From contig SKIM01000175.1 in the NCBI GenBank assembly GCA_007116445.1, positions 1 to 7,493 on the forward strand: DNA of 7,493 nucleotides, in the 5' to 3' direction. Origin of the DNA: Natronohydrobacter sp. GTDB lineage: Bacteria; Pseudomonadota; Alphaproteobacteria; Rhodobacterales; Rhodobacteraceae. Shown here one piece after another: positions 1 through 5,191 of the stretch (within the stretch, counting starts at the first letter, position 1; each line of letters opens with the position of its first letter). Position numbers and translations under genes: made by a program. The notes under the pieces are model-generated. The model ran no database searches. It saw only the letters and a list, made by a program, of their open reading frames with translations, and was not told where the DNA came from.

Positions 1-87
1 GACGGACTGGATGGCCGCCCGGTTGTGCGTGACGCGCTGGAACTGGCCGATGATGCGTTGGATCTGCCGCTCATTGCTGCGGAGTGA
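1..87 (+). CDS. 3' end of an unidentified upstream gene (partial)
   Basis: Frame 1 is open from the window edge to a TGA at 85-87, giving 28 residues that end in LDLPLIAAE. Codon use (GCG, CTG, GAT, CGC, GTG) matches the real genes downstream, which is the main reason to call it coding. The visible tail is acidic and probably helical and carries no recognisable motif, so no function is offered. It is on the same strand as the operon, 90 bases before the DUF3467-type gene, and no clear terminator lies between them, so co-transcription is possible. Confidence 0.55.
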   Translation, partial: DGLDGRPVVRDALELADDALDLPLIAAE

Positions 88-140
88 ATGAAGACAGAAC
101 ACCCGGTGCGAACGCCCGACGGGTAAGTGGACACCATAAA

Positions 141-156
141 CTGGCATGAAATGTGC
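141..156 (+). promoter_or_regulatory. possible sigma-54-like -24/-12 element
   Basis: The stretch CTGGCATGAAATGTGC has GG at 143-144 and GC at 155-156, separated by exactly 10 bases as in RpoN promoters (consensus YTGGCACG-N4-TTGC). It differs from the consensus at two positions: T for C at 147 and G for T at 153. The weakness is position. Transcription would start near 168, inside the Shine-Dalgarno sequence of the gene starting at 178, leaving a leader of about 10 bases. No activator site was identified. Chance similarity is a serious alternative. Confidence 0.2.
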
Positions 157-165
157 CTTTCTACC

Positions 166-171
166 AAGGAG
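166..171 (+). promoter_or_regulatory. Shine-Dalgarno that fixes the DUF3467 gene start
   Basis: AAGGAG lies six bases before the ATG at 178. This strong ribosome binding site decides between that ATG and an in-frame GTG at 127, which has no comparable site and would only add a 17-residue, unrelated-looking extension. Confidence 0.8.
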
Positions 172-177
172 AAGACC

Positions 178-510
178 ATGACTGATAAAAACGCGAGCAC
201 CAAACTGGACATAGAAAATGCAGAAGTTCTGGGTGAACAGACGCAAGAAGGGGCCGCACGCAATGTCCAGGTGCGCTTTGACGATACAAACATGCAGTCG
301 AATTACGCCAATGTCGCCAATGTTGGCATGAGCAAGGATGAACTGACGTTGCTTTTTGGTGTGAACCAAACATGGGGAACTGTCGGGGATGAGATCGTCA
401 TCAAGCTTTCGTCACGGATTATTCTGACGCCATCCGTGGCCAAAAATCTGTCAGAGACGCTGAAGCGCGTTCTGAGTGAATACGAAGAAAAGGTCGGCAA
501 GATCATCTGA
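178..510 (+). CDS. DUF3467-type small protein
   Basis: A 110-residue soluble protein with no signal peptide or membrane segment, so presumably cytoplasmic. Residues 1-28 are polar and look disordered. Residues 29-110 match my recollection of DUF3467: the strand VQVRFDD, then a YANVANV segment (43-49), a hydrophobic ELTLLFGV strand (55-62), an IKLSSRIILTP core (75-84), and a C-terminal amphipathic helix (86-106) leading to YEEKVGKII. The family has no established function that I know of. The start is fixed by AAGGAG at 166-171. It is the first gene of the run, 11 bases before the TolC-like gene, so it is probably co-expressed with the export genes. A role as chaperone, adaptor or regulator for the machine, or as a docking partner for its substrate, is speculation. 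The family call is from sequence pattern only. Confidence 0.8.
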   Translation: MTDKNASTKLDIENAEVLGEQTQEGAARNVQVRFDDTNMQSNYANVANVGMSKDELTLLFGVNQTWGTVGDEIVIKLSSRIILTPSVAKNLSETLKRVLSEYEEKVGKII

Positions 511-521
511 GAGGCAAAACC

Positions 522-2111
522 ATGAAAAGCCTGAGCATTCTTCTGTTGAGTTGTGTGCCTGTCGCGATGGCAGGATGCAGCGGCACGCATATGTTATCGC
601 AAGCTCATCAAGCGGAGGGGCAAACCGTAGAGAATGTCGGGAGTGGAACTTCTGTGTCGCGCTCACCCAGTTCGATAGGGCTGGACGAGTTTCTGGGCAT
701 GCTGTCGCGCGTAGACGAGCAGGTTCTTGCGCAGCAACTCGAAACTCGTATTGCCGATCAGTCCCTGAGGGGAGCGCGCGCAGTTTATGAGCCAGAATTC
801 TACATACGAATTGATCGTGATAGAAAGCTAAGACCAACCACAGCAGAAGAGGGGGTTCGCAATAATACGGCAGGCACTGACAATTTGTTCAACGACTACA
901 GCTCGAACGATACCAGTGGTCGAATTGGGTTGTCATTCCGGGAGATGACCGGGGCGGAAATAGACTTGTTCTATGAAACCGCCCGGTTGACAAATTCCTT
1001 GCAGCAGCAGGCGGCCAGCTACTCTCCAGAGTATACCGGCTCTCTTGGTGTGGCGATCAAACAGCCCTTGTTGCGAAATGCTGGCCGCGAGGTGACAGAG
1101 GCGATGATGCGCCTTGCCTCGGTCGAAAAAGATATTGCGCAAGAGACATATCGACTGACGCTGGCGCAGCGCGTTTTCGAAGGCATTCGCGCATATATTC
1201 TGGTGCAGCGCGCGCAGGAAAGGGTCGTGCTGCGCGAAAGGGCCGTGGGGTTGGCTGAAAAGCTCACTTCGGAAATTGCCAAACAGCGTGGGTCCGGTCT
1301 GCGTTCGTCCAGCGATCTGGCCGAGGCGACTGCTGCGCTGGGCCTGCGAAAGTCCCAGTTGGCGCAGGGGCGTCAGGAACTTGAAGAACAACTGGGTGCA
1401 TTCCAGATATTCTTTGGTGGGGCTGGTGCGTCAAATGGCCAGCGCTGGCTGCCAAGAGATGCTTTGCGTCCCCCGTCAGAGCGTTTGACTGTGCAGGCTT
1501 CACCGGCCTATGCCAAGGATGCGTTTGAACGCCGCTCGGAAGCGCGAGTGAACGGCTTGTTGATCGAGATCGAGAAGATCAACACCTCGGTTGCCGAAAA
1601 TCAGGCCAAGCCAGAGTTGAATTTGAATGTCGAATACAGCCGGGAAAGCCTGAATGCCACGCGCCAGCCGCTGAGCCGGTATCTGCAAAGCCCGACGCCT
1701 TACGCGTCATGGCGGGTCGGGCTGGAGTATCGTCGCGGCATCGGTGGTGATATCCGGCGTCAGGCCGAGTTAAGCACCAGTGAATTGCGCCTTCAGCAAG
1801 CAGAGCTGACACGCAATGCCACGTTGCAGCGCATCGAGAGCGAGTTGGCCGGTATCCGTTCGATTGTTGATCGCTCGAATGAACAGATGTTGCAGCAACG
1901 CGGCATTGTGCAGGAACAGCGGGCGTTGCTTGATACTGAAAAACAGCGCATGGCCTCGGGTCAGAGTTCCTTGATCGAAGTGCTTTCCCGCGAGGTGGAT
2001 CTCGTGGTGGCACAAGAAGCTTTGGTGGACGCGGTGGCACAACTGAACATGTCCAGCTACCTTGCGTCGCAAATTTCCGGCACCCTGCTTTCGCGCGTGG
2101 GGCTGGAATAA
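522..2111 (+). CDS. TolC-family outer-membrane factor, probable lipoprotein
   Basis: A 529-residue outer-membrane efflux/secretion channel subunit. TolC-type proteins form a trimeric beta barrel with a long periplasmic alpha barrel that docks on an adaptor. The N-terminus has a short basic and hydrophobic stretch ending in MAGC with Cys19, a slightly imperfect lipobox, so it is probably lipid-anchored like OprM/NodT-type channels. The two-fold OEP pattern is clear: a helical block around 54-90, beta-like strands at 93-150, the hallmark QPLLRNAGR at 181-189, and a long heptad helix 200-298 containing GSGLRSSSDLAEA. The second repeat has PELNLNVEYS at 364-373, GLEYRRGIGGD at 400-410, and helices 415-515 containing RMASGQSSLIEVLSREVDL. 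A GAGG sequence at 511-514 precedes the ATG by seven bases. Its stop overlaps the adaptor start by one base (TAATG). It is longer than many TolC proteins because of a polar insert near 101-132. The substrate cannot be read from the sequence. Confidence 0.93.
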   Translation: MKSLSILLLSCVPVAMAGCSGTHMLSQAHQAEGQTVENVGSGTSVSRSPSSIGLDEFLGMLSRVDEQVLAQQLETRIADQSLRGARAVYEPEFYIRIDRDRKLRPTTAEEGVRNNTAGTDNLFNDYSSNDTSGRIGLSFREMTGAEIDLFYETARLTNSLQQQAASYSPEYTGSLGVAIKQPLLRNAGREVTEAMMRLASVEKDIAQETYRLTLAQRVFEGIRAYILVQRAQERVVLRERAVGLAEKLTSEIAKQRGSGLRSSSDLAEATAALGLRKSQLAQGRQELEEQLGAFQIFFGGAGASNGQRWLPRDALRPPSERLTVQASPAYAKDAFERRSEARVNGLLIEIEKINTSVAENQAKPELNLNVEYSRESLNATRQPLSRYLQSPTPYASWRVGLEYRRGIGGDIRRQAELSTSELRLQQAELTRNATLQRIESELAGIRSIVDRSNEQMLQQRGIVQEQRALLDTEKQRMASGQSSLIEVLSREVDLVVAQEALVDAVAQLNMSSYLASQISGTLLSRVGLE

Positions 2112-2953
2112 TGCACCTTGCGCGCAGCTTGTCATTGGTCTTCGGGGCGCTGGTTTTCGCCGCTTTCGGCGCGACCGCTGCGCAAAGCTTCACTGATGAT
2201 ATGATCATATCGGGCAATCTGGAAGTGCGCGGGTTTACCCAATGCCTTGCAGATCTGGAACTGTCATTCGCGACGGTCGGCCGGATCGAATACACCCATG
2301 TTGAAGAGGGGGATACTGTCGCAAAAGGTGACATCCTGATCGAGCTTGATCAATCTGTAGAGCAGATGGATGTTGAGCGCCGCCGCTTGCAATGGGAAAA
2401 CAAATCCGAGCTGATTGCCGCCGAGGTGCGCCGCGATACCGCGCGAATACAGTTTGAAGCGGCCAGAGATATTTATCAGCGCAGCGGTGGTATAAGCCTT
2501 GAAGAGGTGCAAAACCGAGAGATGGCCTACAAGCTTTCGCTTGCAGAGCTGGAGCGTTTGCACGCAGCCGAGGCGATGGAGGAACTTGACTACAAAACAG
2601 CAGCCGAGAATATCCGGCGCAGAACATTGTATGCCCCCGCCGAGGGGATCGTGACCGCGCTTTTGCGTCAAACAGGTGAAAGTGCGCAGGCAAATGATCC
2701 GGTGCTAAAGCTGTGCGATCTAAGCCGGATTGTATTCGTGGCCAACGTACCTGTTGATATTGCAGAAGTCCTTGTCAGTGGCGATTCAGCGCGTGTGCGC
2801 GTGGGCAGCCGAGGGGTCACCGTGGATGGGCGCGTGCGCTTCGTGTCGCCTGTGATAGATCCCGCAAGCGGACTGTGCCAGATCAAGGTCGATCTGATTG
2901 ATCCACCGGCCAATGTGCGTCCGGGACTGAGCGCAACCCTAGTGTTGAACTAA
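2111..2953 (+). CDS. HlyD/AcrA-type periplasmic adaptor subunit
   Basis: A 280-residue membrane-fusion (adaptor) protein. A signal peptide spans about residues 1-24 (hydrophobic SLVFGALVFAAFGATAA), with likely cleavage before Gln25. There is no lipobox and no other membrane span, so it should be free in the periplasm. The first half of the lipoyl-like domain is at 52-80 (VGRIEYTHVEEGDTVAKGD). An alpha-helical hairpin covers about 82-170; its tip, ARDIYQRSGGISLEEVQNRE (117-136), resembles the TolC-contacting RLS tip of AcrA/MacA-type adaptors. The second lipoyl half begins at TLYAPAEGIVT (172-182), and a beta-barrel domain with VSPVIDPASGLCQIKVDL and RPGLSATLVL follows. It is short for the family and lacks an extended membrane-proximal domain. 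Its start overlaps the TolC-like stop codon, indicating translational coupling. It probably bridges that channel to an inner-membrane partner, most plausibly the HlyD-bearing protein encoded next. Confidence 0.92.
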   Translation: MHLARSLSLVFGALVFAAFGATAAQSFTDDMIISGNLEVRGFTQCLADLELSFATVGRIEYTHVEEGDTVAKGDILIELDQSVEQMDVERRRLQWENKSELIAAEVRRDTARIQFEAARDIYQRSGGISLEEVQNREMAYKLSLAELERLHAAEAMEELDYKTAAENIRRRTLYAPAEGIVTALLRQTGESAQANDPVLKLCDLSRIVFVANVPVDIAEVLVSGDSARVRVGSRGVTVDGRVRFVSPVIDPASGLCQIKVDLIDPPANVRPGLSATLVLN

Positions 2954-2964
2954 GGTTTGCAGCA

Positions 2965-3027
2965 ATGGGAAGGGTGTATGCTTTACTGTCCTGTCTGATA
3001 CGATCCGTCATGTTGGCTGGGTCGTAA
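2965..3027 (+). CDS. possible 20-residue leader ORF in the intergenic gap
   Basis: An ATG at 2965 opens a 20-codon frame (MGRVYALLSCLIRSVMLAGS) ending in TAA at 3025-3027, one base before the ATG of the M50 gene at 3029. AAGG at 2952-2955 sits nine bases ahead of this ATG. The M50 gene itself has no recognisable Shine-Dalgarno, so translation of this small frame could deliver ribosomes to the next start by termination-reinitiation. The peptide is hydrophobic with two basic residues and resembles nothing I recognise. Twenty codons can be open by chance, so its reality rests only on placement. Confidence 0.27.
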   Translation: MGRVYALLSCLIRSVMLAGS

Positions 3028-3028
3028 G

Positions 3029-5188
3029 ATGAGTTCGCGCACTTTTTACGATCAATGGCATCGAATTGCCTCGTTGCGTGTGGGGCTGCGGCAGGGGGTT
3101 CTGATCCGCCTGCACTCCTACAATGACGAACCTTGGTATGTTTTGTATGAAGCTGGCCATGGCGGCTATTTTCGCTTGCGGCCAGAGTTTCACGATATGG
3201 TCACAGGCATGACGCCCGACCGCACGCTTGATGAAACATGGCGGGCTGCAATCAACCAGAACCCCGATACGGCCCCTGGGCAACAAGAGTTCTTTGAGTT
3301 GATCTCGGCGCTTTATGCTGCCAACCTTTTATATGTTGAAGGCGGCGTTGATGAGATGCGCCTTGTTGATCGTGCGCATCGCAAGAAAGCGAAAAAACTT
3401 CCAGCGCGGATTTCGGAATTTTTGTTCTTCCGCATCCCCCTGTGGGACCCCGAGCCTTTTTTGCGTCGAAACCAACGCGCAATTTCCATCGTCTACAGCC
3501 CGTTGGGCATTGTTTTCGTGGCATGTGTCGTTTTGTGGGGCGCCATAGAGTTTTTTTTGGCGGGTGATCGCATCTGGGTGCAAGCACAGACAATTCTGCA
3601 ACCGGCGAACCTGCCCATTCTGTATCTCGCTATATTTGCGACACATTGCCTTCATGAAATATCTCATGCCGCGCTATGCAAGTATTTTGGCGGGCATGTG
3701 CGAACCATGGGGGTGATGCTGTTGCTGTTCACCCCGCTGCCCTATGCAGATGTGTCTGCAGCATGGGCCTTTCGAGACCGCTGGCAGCGCGCCTTTGTGG
3801 GGGCGGCGGGAATCTACGCGGATATTTTCACCTGTGCGGTTGCCACCATTGTCTGGGCTTGGACCGCGCCGGGGTTTGTCAATGAAATGGCCTATAACCT
3901 GATGTTCGTTACGGCGGTTTATACGCTGGTATTCAACATCAACCCTCTGATGCGTTTTGACGGCTATTACATTCTGGCCGATCTTATTGACCAACCGAAC
4001 CTGCATCAAGAATCGCGCAACGCCTTTCAGACACTCTGGCGTCGGGTATTCTTGCGCGAACACCGCACCGATGACGGCCTTGTGACAGCGCGCCGACGCG
4101 GGCTTCTGGTTTCGTTTTTCTTATCTTCTGCAATTTATCGCACCATCATCATGGTTGGGATTATCTTGTTCGTTGCCGACCAGTATTTTGGTGTTGGTCT
4201 GATCGTGGGATTTGCGCTGGCATACACAGCGCTGGTTCAGCCCCTTCAAAACGCCCTGACCCCTATGCGGAGTCCCCTGTTCATGGCCCGACATGCAAGA
4301 AAAATACGTCTAAGCGGCTTTGCCGTTGTGGCACTGTTTGGTGCTTTCCTATTCCTGCCCTTACCCTATAGCCGCCAGCTTGATGGCGTGATCGAGGCCG
4401 CGCGCGACACCGCCATCCACACCCGCTCCGGGGGGCAAGTGTCTGCGGTACATGTCGCGCCGGGCAGTGCCGTGGCAGAGGGGCAAGTTCTGATTGCCTT
4501 GCATAACCGAGAGCTTGAGTTGGAACTTGAGGCGGTAGAGGCGCAAATGCAGCGCGTCCGCGCGCAGGCCTCAGAGGCCATCACCCGTGGTTCGGTTGAA
4601 CTGGAAGCGCTGCGCGAACGTATGTCAATGCTTGTCTCGATGCGCGCTCACCTTGAGAACCAGCTTGCGGCGCTGGTGATCCGCGCGCCACATGATGGCA
4701 TCTGGGTGGGCGACGACCCTGCCCAGCGGCTTGGCGTTTGGGTGGGGCGCGGCTATCGCTTTGGTAATGTTGTAGATGAGCAATCGCATGTGTTTCTTGG
4801 CGTGATCCGTCAGGAATCTGCACATGGTTTGGGCAGTATCGCAGCACCCAGCTTGTCGGTGCGTATTGAAGGCACGCGCGGTGTTCTGCACAAGACCGCC
4901 GATGTGACGATCGTTCCATATTCACAGCGCGATCTGCCTTCGGCGGTTCTGGGCGCACAAGGCCGTGGCGAGATGGCCGTTTCTGCCCGCGATCCCGAGG
5001 GCCGCGAAAGCGTCGAGCAGTTCTTTTTGCTGAAAGCCAGTATCGATAGTGCCAATGCAGCCCAGATGCGCGGCAAGGTCTATACCGGCAGAACTGCTTG
5101 GGTGCGGATCGAACTGCCACCCCGTCCAATCGGTGCGCGCGCCGCCGTTGCGGTGCAGCAGTTCTTCCAGCGCAGGTACCAGATCTAG
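3029..5188 (+). CDS. PqqD-like / M50 site-2-protease / HlyD fusion membrane protein
   Basis: A 719-residue polytopic inner-membrane protein with three parts. Residues about 12-108 look like a PqqD-type winged-helix domain (the RiPP-recognition fold): VLIRLHSYNDEPWYVLYE, then helices ending in LISALYAANLLYVEG. Residues about 150-445 are an M50 site-2-protease core with roughly eight hydrophobic segments, HEISH at 209-213 (zinc ligands H209 and H213, catalytic E210) and NPLMRFDGYY at 305-314 supplying Asp311, so the active site appears intact. Residues about 446-700 are HlyD-like: a lipoyl half around SGGQVSAVHVAPGSAVAEGQ (467-486), a short coiled-coil hairpin 494-547, then IRAPHDGIWVG and a beta-rich region. 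Related 'peptide zinc metalloprotease' proteins such as YydH accompany peptide maturation and export. No alternative upstream start is usable because an in-frame TGA lies in the gap. It probably links cytoplasmic recognition to the periplasmic conduit. Confidence 0.92.
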   Translation: MSSRTFYDQWHRIASLRVGLRQGVLIRLHSYNDEPWYVLYEAGHGGYFRLRPEFHDMVTGMTPDRTLDETWRAAINQNPDTAPGQQEFFELISALYAANLLYVEGGVDEMRLVDRAHRKKAKKLPARISEFLFFRIPLWDPEPFLRRNQRAISIVYSPLGIVFVACVVLWGAIEFFLAGDRIWVQAQTILQPANLPILYLAIFATHCLHEISHAALCKYFGGHVRTMGVMLLLFTPLPYADVSAAWAFRDRWQRAFVGAAGIYADIFTCAVATIVWAWTAPGFVNEMAYNLMFVTAVYTLVFNINPLMRFDGYYILADLIDQPNLHQESRNAFQTLWRRVFLREHRTDDGLVTARRRGLLVSFFLSSAIYRTIIMVGIILFVADQYFGVGLIVGFALAYTALVQPLQNALTPMRSPLFMARHARKIRLSGFAVVALFGAFLFLPLPYSRQLDGVIEAARDTAIHTRSGGQVSAVHVAPGSAVAEGQVLIALHNRELELELEAVEAQMQRVRAQASEAITRGSVELEALRERMSMLVSMRAHLENQLAALVIRAPHDGIWVGDDPAQRLGVWVGRGYRFGNVVDEQSHVFLGVIRQESAHGLGSIAAPSLSVRIEGTRGVLHKTADVTIVPYSQRDLPSAVLGAQGRGEMAVSARDPEGRESVEQFFLLKASIDSANAAQMRGKVYTGRTAWVRIELPPRPIGARAAVAVQQFFQRRYQI

Positions 5189-5191
5189 ATC

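Noticed and set aside
101..124. Inverted repeat ACCCG/CGGGT as a terminator of the upstream gene
   Set aside because: The stem is only five pairs with a 14-base loop and no run of T follows it.
88..126. 12-codon frame directly after the first gene (TGAATG junction)
   Set aside because: Too short, no motif, and the junction alone is weak evidence of translation.
127..177. In-frame GTG at 127 as start of the DUF3467-type gene
   Set aside because: No Shine-Dalgarno in front of it, whereas AAGGAG precedes the ATG at 178 at ideal distance; the added 17 residues look unlike the family.
2198..2211. 14-base perfect palindrome GATATGATCATATC as an operator
   Set aside because: It lies inside the adaptor coding region, and a palindrome of this length is expected about 0.5 times by chance in a window this size.
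1579..2334. 251-codon open frame on the minus strand across the TolC/adaptor junction
   Set aside because: It is antisense to two well-supported genes, has an arginine/proline-rich low-information product and no recognisable motif; it is a typical shadow of GC-rich coding DNA.
4581..5129. 182-codon open frame on the minus strand inside the M50/HlyD gene
   Set aside because: It is antisense to clear HlyD-like coding sequence and its product has no family features.
5182..5191. 10-base palindrome GATCTAGATC over the M50 gene stop codon
   Set aside because: Several palindromes of this length are expected by chance in 7.5 kb; no further symmetry extends it.
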